A DNA stretch of 64,000 bases from Dryococelus australis (taxonomy: Eukaryota; Arthropoda; Insecta; Phasmatodea; Phasmatidae), in NCBI GenBank assembly GCA_029891345.1, contig CM057009.1:299871466-299935465 (forward strand), written 5' to 3'. Below, in pieces: positions 11,491 through 23,213 of the stretch. The notes under the pieces are model-generated. The model did not search any database. It had not been told where the DNA came from and saw only the letters and a program-made list of their open reading frames with translations. Numbering within the stretch: the stretch's first letter is position 1; every line of letters begins with the position of its first letter. The position numbers and the translations under genes are program-made.

Positions 11491-12858
11491 TCAGATATCC
11501 AGTTTTCTCATAAACTTCTGTAATTATATTTTTATTACATTTCCTTAATGGAATTGTTGGTTTAAATAATAAATTAATATTCTTTCTCCCTCACAAATAA
11601 TGAAGCTAGAAACTTTTTTTCTCATGAAAGTGAGCAAACACCCAGATGACTGAGTTAAAATTCTTTTTAAGCTCCAAACCTGAAAAGCTTACCATCACTG
11701 CCAGCAACGCAGTCCTTTCATGTTTACCAACATTTTTGTTTTAAACTTCTCTTTTGTATTATTAAATTTTTATCCACTGATCATTCATAAAACAAGTTAT
11801 TAAAAAAATAGTGATCTGAGGAATTCAAAACTAATAAATAAAAAGAAAAATGCATTACTCCTTTTTAACATAGAAAAATTTTATTTCAACATTTTTCAAA
11901 AAATCATCCTTAAAAAGTAATATTTACAATTGCTCGTACAAGATTACGTTACAACAAATAGTAATCAAATACTTTATTATAAAAAACAAGTTGAAATAAA
12001 AAACAAAGATTTATCAAAGACTGTATGATCCAAAACAAATGAATATTTACAAAGAAACTTTACAAGAGAAATCATATGTTCAGACATTTACACACTAAAA
12101 GATATTTTACAACAATAAATTTTAAAAAGTGTATCATTTGACAAACATTTTAAGATCTAGAAGACAATTTAAGAACTAGATTTTCAAAAACATTAATGAG
12201 AAAAAAATGTTATATGCAACAAAATACCTGTTACTATATTTACAATATTCTATTACAAAGTTTTGTACATCAGTAGTACATCTTCTTATACATATTACAT
12301 TAGAAAACAACAAGAACAAAAATATATACAGAAATGATTATAAAGTAAATTTTCATACTAGATCAATATGGAGGTTGTCTCTTTCCTTACTATATGCAAT
12401 ATTTATAATCTCTTGAGGAATTTTAAGGAAGATGCACACTGAAGGTGTTCTTTTGTGGTGTCACATCTGGGAATGTATTTACATACACACACACTAAATG
12501 ACTGCTTACAACACACTCACACGCATGTAGATTTCAATTATGAAGATGTTTTTTCACACTGTGAATAGCTGTTAATTTCGTCTTCCTATTTGTAAAATGG
12601 CATGGGAAATTGGATCGAAGACAGTTGTATCCAGAGAGTAGTTACTGAGGTTATTTCATGCCTTACAGTTAGGCAAAGAGATAGCAGCAGCATTGATGGT
12701 TATGCAACAGGTGATGCAAACAGTTGCAGTCAGCTGTAGATAGATCTGATGTTGACTGTGGAACAGGAGGTATGTGTGATGGTGGCAGATGGACGTTATT
12801 GTAGGTGAGGTGATGTCAGTTGTGGTGTTGTGTGTGGGCTGTATTTATTATGATGTAA
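11491..12858. other. AT-rich stretch, no gene seen
   Basis: Very AT-rich between 11700 and 12420 with only short frames. The last 400 bp, beyond the polymerase stop, form an untranslated tail to that pseudogene. Confidence 0.45.
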
Positions 12859-13968
12859 CTACTGTATTGGGGAAAAAATATATTTAGTTATTTTGTAGTG
12901 CCCCCAAGGTAAGGTCGATAATGCATCTGCCTTAATGTACCACTTTTCGTCCATACCTGACAACACTACCTTGGTTACACATTCGGTATAGACTTCGTGA
13001 GAATGCAAATGGAACTGATATTGGGTCCCCAAAACCCTTGTGCAATTTTCGAGGCAATCTCGATAATCATCGTAACTAAGTGATTGCAACACATTAGGTT
13101 TTACACCTTTAGCCTTGCTTATACATTGCTCATTCGCAACAATGTATGTGTAAAGCTTCGGACGTAAACCCACAGGGTGTGTGATGATGCGACCAGCAAA
13201 TTCATCTTTCATCACTTCGTTATGGCCTTTGTTCTCGTGGGGGGAATTTTGTGGGTTATCGAACACATAGTTGGATGCATCAAACCGCACCTTTATATCT
13301 GGGGTAATTTCTTTATAATTGTCATCACAAGCAACACAATACACCAAGGAATTGGTACCACAATAGAGCAGGTGCAAGGCTGGTGGAGGAAATTTGGTAC
13401 ACATGTACTGATAATGGAATTTGTAGAATGTTAATTTTGAAATATCAAGAACGGCAACACCAGTTTACAAATGTTTGTTAAACACAACATAACTCTTTGA
13501 CATCTCGATAAGGACCAAGTTTTCATCGATAAGATGTCTTTGCTGGAATGTAGTAGGCCATATCAGCTCTGCAGCCGCATAGATCGTGTCATACCTGGAA
13601 ATGACTCTTTTAGGTCCCTTTCATGGTGGACATTCTGCAAAGTTTTCCATAAATTGAATTATTCATCAATTTGAAAAATGATTTTTCGAATTCGTTCACA
13701 GCCTGAGCACATTTCTCAATATTAAATTCGTTGTACGGCTCCATCCATGCCTTCTGCCCAAAGCACAAAACGCGATGAACAGAGTCCAGTTTGGCCCTGT
13801 ACATCAAATAGTACTTCAGTGTTTCCCAGAGTAGAACGTAATTTTTCTACAGCGGCAGTGTCAAAATAAGTTTCTCTCATGAGCCGTTTGGGGGGATGCC
13901 ATTTTCTGGGGCCAAAGGCAGATCAGATAGTGCATCATGACACTCATCTGGAAATGATAGATCCAGTT
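12859..13968 (-). pseudogene. Protein-primed family-B DNA polymerase, C-terminal part, inactive
   Basis: In its functional relatives this enzyme copies the linear element from a protein primer. Read from 13968 down, the conserved blocks come in order: a DLSFP...PLAPEN segment, a HRVL-F-Q-W block, FEKSFFKLMNNSIYGK (motif B, 13643-13663), then YCGTNSLVY (13348-13365) where motif C YxDTDS should be, then a PKLYTY segment, a KAKGVK segment, and a terminal GHYKI. Both motif-C aspartates are gone, stops lie between the blocks, and the frame changes at least once. The exonuclease domain and motif A are missing. The longest intact piece is 181 codons (12859-13404). The block order is that of Maverick/Polinton and adintovirus polymerases; its end at GHYKI suggests the true C-terminus is kept. 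Confidence 0.85.
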
Positions 13969-14990
13969 CTGCAAAAAAAAATAAACAAGTGTCACCGTCA
14001 TTCGCCATGTTTGAAAAATCCCATGATGAGAACACGTCAGCCTCAACCCACTAAAAATTGCCAATCGGAATATTGGATTGCATCGTGTGGCTGTAAAGCC
14101 AGTTCACGTCGAAATAACATATATTTCGATACTACACTGGGACTGTAACCTGGGTAATGCCGCCCCTAACCCTGTGTTCTACAAAAAGATACAGGTCTGG
14201 GTCAGTCAACAACTCTAGCAACTCTAGAATGACTAGCAACATCTTTCCCCACTCTGTCACACTCGCAGTTACCCGTCAACTTTGAAAATGAACAATCTTA
14301 AAAACTACTTACAATCTAAAAAATTTAATACCCAAACCATCCATTCCACACATCAAAACATTTCTTCGTTACAAGTACTCAGCATTCATTAATCCATCAC
14401 TTAAACATCCTTCTTCAGACAACTACATTCTGAACAAGCTTGGGAGCTAAGGCTATGTGCCTTCCAAGTGTTCACAATACAAGGGGCTCAGTTCTCCCTT
14501 TTTCAGTTATTCCATAATTCACATCTCAATGAATAAACAACCCACCCTAAAATCTTTAGAAAAATATTTTATATTAAATTATATACCCAAACCACCCCAT
14601 CACACAGCAAAACATTTCATTCATTAGAAGTACTCAAGGTCAATTAACCCATTACTCAAACATCCTTCTCCAGACAAGTCATTCAGAACAAACTGTATAA
14701 ACTTGAAACAAAGTTAAGAAAATTTCATTCTAGTTTTAAAAAGTTTAATGATTTTCCAAGATAGTTTAACTGAACTTAATGAAAAAATTCGAAAACTTGG
14801 AAGTAAGTTAATAAAATTTTATTCAAATTGCAAAACTTGTCATGAAGTTAAGCAAATTTCATTCAAATTGTAATAATTTAGACTATTACCAGAAAAGTTA
14901 CACTAAAATAAATAAAAATTGCGATACAAATTTTTTATTAATGAAAAAGCAATAACTTTTATCTTTAAAAATTATTTACTTACAAAAAGT
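13969..14990. repeat. Non-coding interval with internal direct repeats
   Basis: A block at about 14320-14440 (ACCCAAACCA, then a CAAAACATTTC block, then CATCCTTCTTCAGACAA) recurs at about 14575-14690 with the same order, offset by about 250 bp. Further on, GTTAAGMAAATTTCATTC-like phrases recur near 14712, 14806 and 14840. No coding sequence is visible, although the missing N-terminal part of the polymerase should lie here, so this may be a replacement or insertion. Confidence 0.5.
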
Positions 14991-15344
14991 CTAGTAGCGA
15001 AGCTGGTGGTTGTTGAAGGAGGCCTGAACCCATGATAGGCGGTCTGAGAACCAGGGTGCCTTCTCTGCTAGGCGATCGTAATCACAGGCGAGTTCCAGGC
15101 TGCTTTCTTTGGCAGGCGAGCGAGCGGACGGGCGTGCGGTAATCTTCGATTCCTTTCACCCCAACGCAGAAGATACCAGTAGGGGGTAGGAGGCGGCGAG
15201 TGTACGACCCAGATCCCCGAGCAACTCAACCTCGACAGCGGCTCCGTTCAGGTGCGCAGACAATAGGGCCTGTGTGAACAGAAACTGGTTCACAGGGTGT
15301 ACGATACTCTCGCGCACTTGAGAGGAGGTCTTCGCTCCATGAAG
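14991..15344 (-). pseudogene. GC-rich reading frame of unknown function with one internal stop
   Basis: On the minus strand a frame stays open for 62 codons from 15344, meets TGA at 15156-15158, then runs 54 more codons to TAG at 14991-14993. It is far more GC-rich than its surroundings. The first half is rich in Leu, Ala and Ser with helix-like spacing; the second half begins basic and Ser/Ala-rich and ends acidic and aromatic. No ATG lies in frame at the 5' end. A TATA box sits 35-45 bp upstream (15378-15386). I do not recognise the product. It could be a structural gene of the element broken by one nonsense change, or a GC-rich promoter/leader in which an open frame is accidental. Confidence 0.35.
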
Positions 15345-15377
15345 TCAGATCAGCAAATGAGTTGTGAGCGGGAGCCC

Positions 15378-15386
15378 CTATTTATA
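15378..15386 (-). promoter_or_regulatory. TATA box for minus-strand transcription
   Basis: CCTATAAATAGGGG on the minus strand is a near-consensus TATA box. The transcript would start around 15350 and run into the GC-rich frame ending at 14991. Ordinary AT-rich sequence only begins again upstream of 15400. Confidence 0.5.
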
Positions 15387-15777
15387 GGCCAGACACCCTC
15401 CCTTGTCGCAAAATTCTGTATGTTGTAAATCACTTCAAATATACCTAAGCTGAAAAAATTATATATTTGAAATATTTTAAAATAAAATTTATCCGAATTT
15501 AACTCAAATTAAAAGGGTTTACCACGTTTTCTGAAATTTAGTGTGCATATATTGGAATTTATCCTATAATAATTCGGTTTTATGCTATTAGATTCGAATT
15601 ACATTCTTACTTAATAAGTTCATTCTTTTGAAACACAAGCTTTTCCCAATACGATGTATTTAACCCAGAATGTTATGCATTTAAACTACCTTTTTTGACG
15701 TGCGTGAAATAATTACTAACATTTAGTTAAATATGTTAATTAAGCGATTCTTTCATTATTCCAATCATGTATGTCTT

Positions 15778-15890
15778 AGTCGGGACTCGAACCCAGAAAC
15801 TATATTTCAATCATTCATGACCTAGCCAGGACTTGAATCCAGAAACTAGATTACGATTAACCATGCTTATCTGGGATTCGAACCCAGAGC
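15778..15890 (-). repeat. Three tandem tRNA B-box-like units of about 45 bp
   Basis: CGGGACTCGAACCCAG (15781), CAGGACTTGAATCCAG (15826) and TGGGATTCGAACCCAG (15871) recur at about 45-bp spacing with ATTCATGACC/ATTAACCATG-like linkers. On the minus strand each gives a GGTTCGANTCC polymerase III B box. No complete tRNA cloverleaf was found. Confidence 0.6.
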
Positions 15891-16132
15891 CTTCAACTAA
15901 TGAATAATCTGTCAATGCCATGGAGGCTGGTGAAGGAATAACCACTTTTCTGTGTATTTATGGTGTATTGCAAAAATAATACTATGTTTTTCAGCACACA
16001 TGTTTTGCCAGGAGACAGTTTTACATGTCTTTAGTCTAATAGTATTTTGGCAAACAAAATTTATTTATTTTCTGAATTTTTCATTAGAACAGTCATACAT
16101 GTTAATGAACATAGTTTGATAGAAACCAAAAA

Positions 16133-16266
<134 letters not shown>

Positions 16267-16737
16267 GAGACAATTTCTTTTATCACTACTTAATTTTGTT
16301 CTTAGGAAAACAAGTTCACTTTTAAAAAGGCATAGGTTAAATAAAAGTACAAAAGGAATTCACTTTAATGCACATTTAGTGATAAATATATATACAAACA
16401 CAGTTTGTTTCACAAATTTATGTAATTTTTTTTAAAGAGGTAAATATCTCTCTGTTATACTACAGAGTGTTACAAAACATACACAAGTAAATATAGAATG
16501 TTCCGAAACACAACACTATTTATCACACATAGCATCACACAAGCAAATACAAACTACTCTAAAAATGTACATACAATATTTTTAACACTAGCAAGAACAA
16601 GGATTTCACAAAACATATCAGACAATTATTTATATGCAACATTTTAACACAAATAAGTACAGGATGTTACACAAAATTTGTTCACAACATAATTTCACAA
16701 ACAAACATATATACACAAATATTTTGATATCGTCAGG

Positions 16738-16826
16738 TGAGACACGAATCGAACAATGACACATATACTTACTGGAAACTTGGGCACCAGCGGTGCTTCC
16801 CAATCACTGCACTATTGAGACTCAAG
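16738..16826 (-). mobile_element. tRNA-like SINE relic inside the Maverick-like element
   Basis: On the minus strand a TAGTGCAGTGATTGGGAAGC A-box region is followed about 45 bp later by GTTCGATTC (B box). The A box resembles the SINE family elsewhere in the window, but no body or tail is recognisable. Confidence 0.4.
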
Positions 16827-18600
16827 GTTCTCAGGGATGCTGTGGGTTCTGTGTGTCCGTCTCACCCGTGCATACTTACAAACACGTAAGCAATACTAAA
16901 ATTTTTACTTAACATTGCTGGAAATAAACACTTAATAAAATATATGTGGCTAGGACACTATCACTTCTAAATAAAAGAGTTAAGTTCACAGTAGATTTGT
17001 TTTTATTGTTTTTATGCATACACATCAATGTTCCAATGAAATGATTATCTCGGTCATGACTAGCCAATTCTGCTTGGGTTCTCCCCAGCCTGCAAATACT
17101 CTAGCACACGCCTAGATGGATGATCTCACCAAGGTGTGTGAAAGCACAGCCTTTACAAGGGAAGAGGGCCGACAGCCGCTAGGGCGAACTGACTTTTTTT
17201 CCCTGAATGTAGGAGACAGTGAATTACAAATGAAACCCTTAATACATATTAATATGTGTGATTACTCGGCATCACTAACGCAAACTTGTCGGGGCTCGCT
17301 CTCCAGCACGTGGATAATGTGGTGATGGCCTATACAGAGCCGACTAGAATGGGAATAATTGCACTGTATGCTAATTACAAAATTACATAAACCCTTGAAT
17401 GATACATGAAACAAGATGGGGCACGAGATGAATATTTACAATAAACACACGCATGTGTGAAAACAAGCTTAGATGGTGTGGATGCCGCTGGATGAAGTTT
17501 GTAGTGGACCATATGGTGCAGGTGAAATTGCAATATTTCTGCATCGAAACAGCAAACTAAATTCAGACAGAAGGTTATTCTTGCTGAGAAAATTATCCTC
17601 TTTACCGTTGCAGTGGTTACAGGCGTGTAACATGCCTGATGATGGTAAAATCAAACATTACTGTGACCGTGTGATAAAGTACAAATAGGATAAATTCACG
17701 TGAAAATGAATTGAACCCTGAATAATATTGACATAGAACCCTGAAATAAATTATTGCATATACGATGTTACATAATTAAACTCTCAAATGCTATGATGGC
17801 ATATACAGAGACTTGGCATCAGTCGGCTACGTGGTTATAGGTGATGTTGCTGTAAAATATTCAAACACGAAAAATACCCTCAATTACATACATAAAAATA
17901 AAGCTCGTGAAATTGCATGTATCAATAATGCAGAAGTTACAATGAAATGCCATAAACATAGGCGGATGGTGCCTGATTCAAATTGTGCAGGCCGCGTGAT
18001 TTCTCCGACATCCTTCTCCTCCTTCTCCCTGATTAAGTTGAAAATGCCATAAGGGTGCAAGAGATTAATAAAGCAGCAGCATAATGCTGGAGAAAATGTC
18101 TGGCGAAAATGTATGCAAGCGAAGGTTAACCAGAAAACTATATTAACTATGCAAACCTAAGTCAGTGAACAAAAGTTGTAGTGTGTACGTGGCAGCGTCT
18201 TACCTCGCCAGCTCTCCTCGACAGACTGTCCAGATACAAGCGTTGCACAGACCTACCATGCCTACAGGGTTCACATAAGTGGAAGTGCTATGCACACATA
18301 GCAAAATATTTAATTATTGAAAATAAAATGGCACAAATTAAATTAAGTATTGTTTTACATTTCTATAATTTTTTTATGAATTTCAATATTATTTAGGTGA
18401 CTCTTTATGACGGCGTTCATGCTGGATTATTAATTGTTCTTAATTTTGGTCTGCAGGCATTTTGAATTTTATAACCAAATAATTTAAAATTAGTACAAAA
18501 ACTTTCAAACATTTTAAGTCATATTAAACACTACAAAGACAACAGAACACATTTTACACTGAAAATAACATTTATACGAAAGTTCAAAATTATTGTCCTC
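16827..18600. other. Interval without a recognised gene
   Basis: Several open frames of 60-80 codons occur on the plus strand (17116-17325, 17473-17688, 17813-18052, 18181-18396). They share no domain with known Maverick proteins and no frame continues past 80 codons. GATGGCNTATACAGAG recurs at 17321 and 17797, hinting at a local duplication. Confidence 0.35.
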
Positions 18601-18685
18601 TTTGTGCAAGTGCAGGACATGTGACACATGCGTGGTGAGCGCCATAATGGGCTCTAGCGCCGCTGGCTGTTATCCAGTGGCAATT

Positions 18686-19663
18686 TTATAAGTTGTTAGT
18701 AACTTCTATAATCAAAGTTTTCATTAATTTTCTTGATATAGAATCCAGATCCCCTTCTTGAACTATGTTTTCAAGGAGGGAGCATTTGTTATGACCTGGT
18801 TTTAACCTATCTGTTTGGGCACATACGTCTTTACATTCTGGGGAATATAAAACAATATTTTCAACTAAATTTGGGTAGGTTTCAATGTAATGTAAGTGCA
18901 CATCTTCAATACTAGATGGAAGAGGAGTTGTTGGAGTCATGTAAAACACAGGACATTTCGTACTATCACTGCATTGAATCAATTCATGGCATTTTTCGTT
19001 TCCTTGCAGAAAATAAATCACTTAACTATGGTATACACTGTCACAAGTCTCCGTAAATTCACTGAGAAGCCCATTACACCATAGTGTGTACGTCACATTA
19101 GACTTTCCTAGTTTGACACTGACATAATGTTTCCAGGAAAAAATACGTAATGTTACACATTTGCTATCCAACACCCGACTAAGATCAATTAGCAATGAAC
19201 AATGTATGTATATTGATAAATACATCCTCTATCATTAAAAATTCAACAGTGATTTTGGGCTGAAATCTATTATTTTATTTTTTATTGCTCGATGCACGTA
19301 ACATTTTGATGCAATACACCCAGTACGAGATGTGTAACCAAATTTGTTTTTGTGATAGTGATATAAAGTATGAAGATCATTATCACATTCTTCGAAATAT
19401 TGATAGGGCAAAACATTGTCTGTATTATAAATCAGATATTTCAAACATTGTTCTTCATCACAAAATGTCATTATAATGCACTCGCCCTTAAACTTACACT
19501 TTCGTTCTACTCTATGTGGCCTGTACTGGTTTACAAGACATTTCGAACTGTTGCAGTTAGTTAAACTAGAATCAAAACTACATGGTTTAGTATGTGCTGA
19601 CAAAGGTTCAGAGAAATACGTACATTTGAAATGAATGTTTGACACACATTTCCATAACAACAA
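18686..19663 (-). pseudogene. Cysteine-rich protein of unknown family, broken gene A
   Basis: Three consecutive minus-strand frames (19663-19235, 19225-19022, 19021-18686) abut with 0-9 bp between them and are all cysteine-rich, so they probably derive from one gene of about 320 codons now split by stops or frameshifts. The first has about 13 cysteines, several in Cys-x(2-4)-Cys spacing, and a Tyr/Asn/Asp-rich stretch; the last has a cysteine-dense middle and an amphipathic C-terminal segment. Dense cysteines suggest a secreted or virion-surface protein held by disulphides, but that is inference. It lies with three or four similar frames on the strand used by the polymerase. I do not recognise the family. 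Confidence 0.4.
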
Positions 19664-20241
19664 AATTAGAAAATGCTACACTATAAGTTACAGAATACAA
19701 AACTTTATTAACAAACACATACTTGCAAATCGGCGAGAACATTATTCATAATTAGCCACTTCACAAGCATATAAAATACACATTCATGGAAAAACTAAAC
19801 CTCCTTGTTCGAAAATAAAATTGTGAATGTCCCCATTGCACGTCTCCTTCCAGAGAATGGTGATTCCTTAGTGAGGTCTGGTGAGTTAGTAGCTGATTAC
19901 TCCTTTTCCACGCTCCTCTTCAAGCTGCTCAGTACAGCTGTCCATCATCAAATCTTCTAATGTTGATGGTACATCACTGTCGGGGCGAAGATATCTCACA
20001 GCACAATGGCAGCATGCTCTTCCTTTACTAAAGCAAGTGCCGAGATTGTTATCGAAAATGTAGCACCAATGTTCTATATCATTGCAGACTTCAACTTGTA
20101 GAATACTGACATACAGCTTAAAGAAAACTCTTCTGTATCCTATTTGCAGGACCTCCTATATGTCTGTAGTGTCGAAGATGCTAGTCATGACTGACAGTCT
20201 GTTACTAAACTGTCTCCTTTATATAGTAGGGATGGCATCAT

Positions 20242-20568
20242 TTAAGTGTTCTTGCTTAGCCAAACTTTACAATTCCACATACCACACAGAGTAGTTAATT
20301 CTTGGTTTCCTATGTAAGTAAAATGTTTTTTATTGTTACATTGTTCGCTCCATACTGTAGTAAGAGAACAACAACATTCCTTCTGTATGATGTATTTAAT
20401 TTTCTTGTAGCAAGTATGTTTCGAGAAAAGTGCACTTTGAGCTTCAAATGCTAGTTGACTCTCACTGCACGGTAGCTTGCCATCAGGAAGCAAATTGTAC
20501 GATAAGAAAAAAATTCGCCAATAATAAACATCGAAAACTTTTAAAGTATAATCAGGACTGATTAACAA
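20242..20568 (-). CDS. Cysteine-rich reading frame B, paralogue of C
   Basis: The 108-codon frame has a Tyr/Phe-rich N-terminus and a cysteine-rich C-terminal half holding VWSEQCNNKKH followed about 16 residues later by CGMWNCKVW. The neighbouring frame at 20768-20968 carries the same pair of motifs at similar spacing, which is good evidence of a duplicated coding segment. Function unknown; an extracellular or virion-surface role is possible. It may be a fragment of a longer gene. Confidence 0.45.
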   Translation of the reverse strand: MLISPDYTLKVFDVYYWRIFFLSYNLLPDGKLPCSESQLAFEAQSALFSKHTCYKKIKYIIQKECCCSLTTVWSEQCNNKKHFTYIGNQELTTLCGMWNCKVWLSKNT

Positions 20569-20767
20569 GAAACAACATTATTCATCTCCGTTACACATCT
20601 GAATCTGTACTGGACTACCTTATTCAATTCTAAATCGCACTCGCCTGTAACCTGGAGTAACACTGGCCTAAGGATGTGACGAGTAGAACTTCTCCATCAT
20701 AACTGAAGCTCTGGTGTATGGTTCTCTCTATTTATATACTGAGATTTTCTTCCAGAGTGAGATAATA

Positions 20768-20968
20768 TTAGTTCTTTAACAACATCTTGGTTAAATCGAA
20801 TTTACAGACACAAATATTGCTCTCCCAAACTTCATAGTTCCACATTCCACAAGGCGACCTTTGAAGGTGACTACTGCCGTGCATTTGCCTGATGTGTTCC
20901 TTATTATTACATGTTTCAGTCCACAAAGTAGGACTGTTGTAGAACTCTCTACTCAATTTGTATTTCAT
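20768..20968 (-). CDS. Cysteine-rich reading frame C, paralogue of B
   Basis: The 66-codon frame has LWTETCNNKEH near residue 15 and CGMWNYEVW near residue 39, matching frame B. It is shorter and probably the 3' part of a decayed copy. Conservation of Trp and Cys positions between B and C, despite nucleotide divergence, argues that they were once coding. Confidence 0.42.
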   Translation of the reverse strand: MKYKLSREFYNSPTLWTETCNNKEHIRQMHGSSHLQRSPCGMWNYEVWESNICVCKFDLTKMLLKN

Positions 20969-21378
20969 TCATTTAAATCCTGGTCCCTTGGTTATTTCTT
21001 CACGTGCAGTTTTAAAACATAGGTCTCCAGAAGAACAAGGCAAGTTGCTGGTGGGCCGCATATTAAAAACTGAACAACCACTTTCCTCATTATGCAAAAC
21101 TCATTTTTGAAATTTATTTCCTGCGAAACTTTGTGTAAAGCTCCGGTGTTCATCTCCGTTGCACATCTGGAATTGGAAGTGCATGTTGTTTAAAGACTTG
21201 AACAACACTTTCTTGTAGCCTGGAGTAACACTGGCATACATCTTCTCTGGGTTGAATTTCTCCATTTTTCGAAATCTTATGACTGTAACAAGCCATTTTT
21301 TTAATTAATATCTTTAGAGGTAGCTAGGATGTTGCTACAAAAACTCTCTTAAAGATTCGCTTTTGCATTGTAAACAAA

Positions 21379-21636
21379 TCATTTTTTCTCACAGTCCTTA
21401 GTATTATAGCATTTAACTATTGAATTAATACCCGAACAGTCGTAATATTTTCTGATATTTATGACTTCTGCAATGGTTAAACTTTTTATGATTTCCTTTA
21501 CCATTTTTCGAAGCGCATATACTGGACAATCTTCGAGGAGAGCATCGTTCACATATTGGAAATGCTCTTTGTAAGCTATATTACCAGAATCCCATTTTAG
21601 GTCATGTATCTCATGTGTTTGTTGTCGATATATCAT
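21379..21636 (-). CDS. Reading frame D with segment resembling gene A's C-terminal part
   Basis: The 85-codon frame is acidic at first, then has CPVYALRKMVKEIIKSL and a cysteine-containing C-terminus. Gene A also has a CPVFY segment and, separately, a similar Lys/Ile/Leu helix near its end. These similarities are slight. The frame lies in the same cluster, orientation and composition, and may be another member of the family. Confidence 0.3.
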   Translation of the reverse strand: MIYRQQTHEIHDLKWDSGNIAYKEHFQYVNDALLEDCPVYALRKMVKEIIKSLTIAEVINIRKYYDCSGINSIVKCYNTKDCEKK

Positions 21637-21837
21637 TTTAACTTCAGGTTTTAAAGTATATCAAGGTCTGGGAGATTTAGAGCTTAATACTTTTGAATCA
21701 TTAGCATCGGTTGCATAAGAGATTGCAAGTTCCTTAATTAAACAAGAGTTGTCTTGGTAATTTTCGAAACCTTATGCATATCACAAAATTTTTATGTTAT
21801 CTCTTTTTACACTATGTACAAAACGTCTCCACTGATC

Positions 21838-22430
21838 TTATTTATAAAATATCAGTAGTCGTCTCGGAATCCACTTCATCATCTGTGATAATTCTAGCTT
21901 CAAATAACTGTTCCAGCCTTCACGACATACAATCCCTCCACATGTGTTGCAGATTCTAATCATTAACGAAAGTGGGCATACTGTATGGGCAGTATTCACA
22001 TGGCAAATACGACACGATATCCTCATCAGCTCGTAAATGTTCAGGAAGAAATGGACATACTAGCTTTATTTCATGTCCTGCAAAAGTAATGATAAACTCT
22101 TTTGGCAGCGCCCACAATTGAGAACAGTCTAAACTCAATAACATTTTCACTTTTCCATATGCTAGAATAGCATTAAATACTTCAACGCATTCCTCATCAC
22201 AATTTTCACAGCAGTGAGCTTGATGCATTCTACTTGTTGTGGGGTGATGCAGAGAGAGATGTATTCTTCTGTAGATTCTGCATTGTAGATCTAGGTGATG
22301 CTGTATCCGCTGAAGTTGTAGCCTCTGATGTTGCAATCTCTGGCATTGTAGGCTCTGACCTTGTAGTGGACATCTGGTATTGAAGTGGATGTCTGGCATT
22401 GAAACAGACGCCTATTGTTGTTGTGGACAC
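21838..22430 (-). pseudogene. Cys-rich frame E with possible zinc-binding cysteines
   Basis: Overlapping minus-strand frames (22430-22230, 22399-21956, 22026-21838) cover a Ser/Thr- or Gln-rich start made of 19-bp tandem repeats, then CCENCDEEC, a hydrophobic middle, a CEYC motif, and in the next frame ICNTCGGIVC. Paired Cys-x2-Cys motifs fit a zinc ribbon or knuckle, but the second pair is in a different frame, so a frameshift must be assumed. First gene of the minus-strand cluster. Family not recognised. Confidence 0.35.
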
Positions 22431-22479
22431 CTAGCATTGTAGTGGATGCTTGGCATTGTATTAGATGCCTAGCATTGTA
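22366..22479. repeat. 19-bp tandem repeat, six units
   Basis: Units such as GTGGATGTCTGGCATTGAA and GTGGATGCTTGGCATTGTA follow one another at exact 19-bp spacing, with degenerate copies on both sides. Because 19 is not a multiple of three, the repeat cycles through the frames of the overlapping reading frame E. Confidence 0.85.
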
Positions 22480-23213
22480 GTATACATCTAACTCTCAGTG
22501 TTGCTAATGCATACGCACTCTCTACACACACGAAGTGACCTTGGCAGCTGACGACTTAACACTGAGAAAAAATAATTTAATCCTCATATAGTATATGGTT
22601 AAAAGTGGCCTCTGTTTTCGTTTAAATTTGCTTAAATTTGGACTTTTTAGAACATAATGCGAAATTTAACAGATTCCATTTGAGTCACAGAGTCATTTGA
22701 GGCTGGGTTCATGCTATTTCATTAATATTACATCGAAAAAGTAGTATTTGTTAATAAGTTTATATTTGTTCAAATATACATACACATTTTATGCTAGATA
22801 GTATATTCGAATATCTCACATGCAATCTTATGGAGCAATGTACACATACAATATGTATTTTTCTCTGCTATGCACAAATATTTGAAACAGATTGAACAAG
22901 TAGGTTTTTAATTAAATTTTTTAAAAGGTGAAAAAAAAATTTACTTGTGTGTTGCTTAAATCGAATGATGAGTGTTTTAATAGATTGCTGGAGTTCTGTG
23001 AAAATATCGCTTGTACAAAAATATTTTCCATAGATTCCCTGGATTTCTTTGAAAATATATCTTGTGCAAAATATTTTTCATAGATACCTCGGATATCTGT
23101 GAAATTCTTAAAAATTATACTTGAAACTTAAAAGTTATTGGATTAAAATATACTTCTCCAAATTTTTAGGTATTAAAATTAATTTCTTGAAATTTTAACT
23201 GGGGATTTAAATA

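Noticed and set aside
18686-22430. Assigning the cysteine-rich frames to a named viral infectivity-factor or chitin-binding family
   Set aside because: Cysteine spacing did not match a family I could name with confidence.
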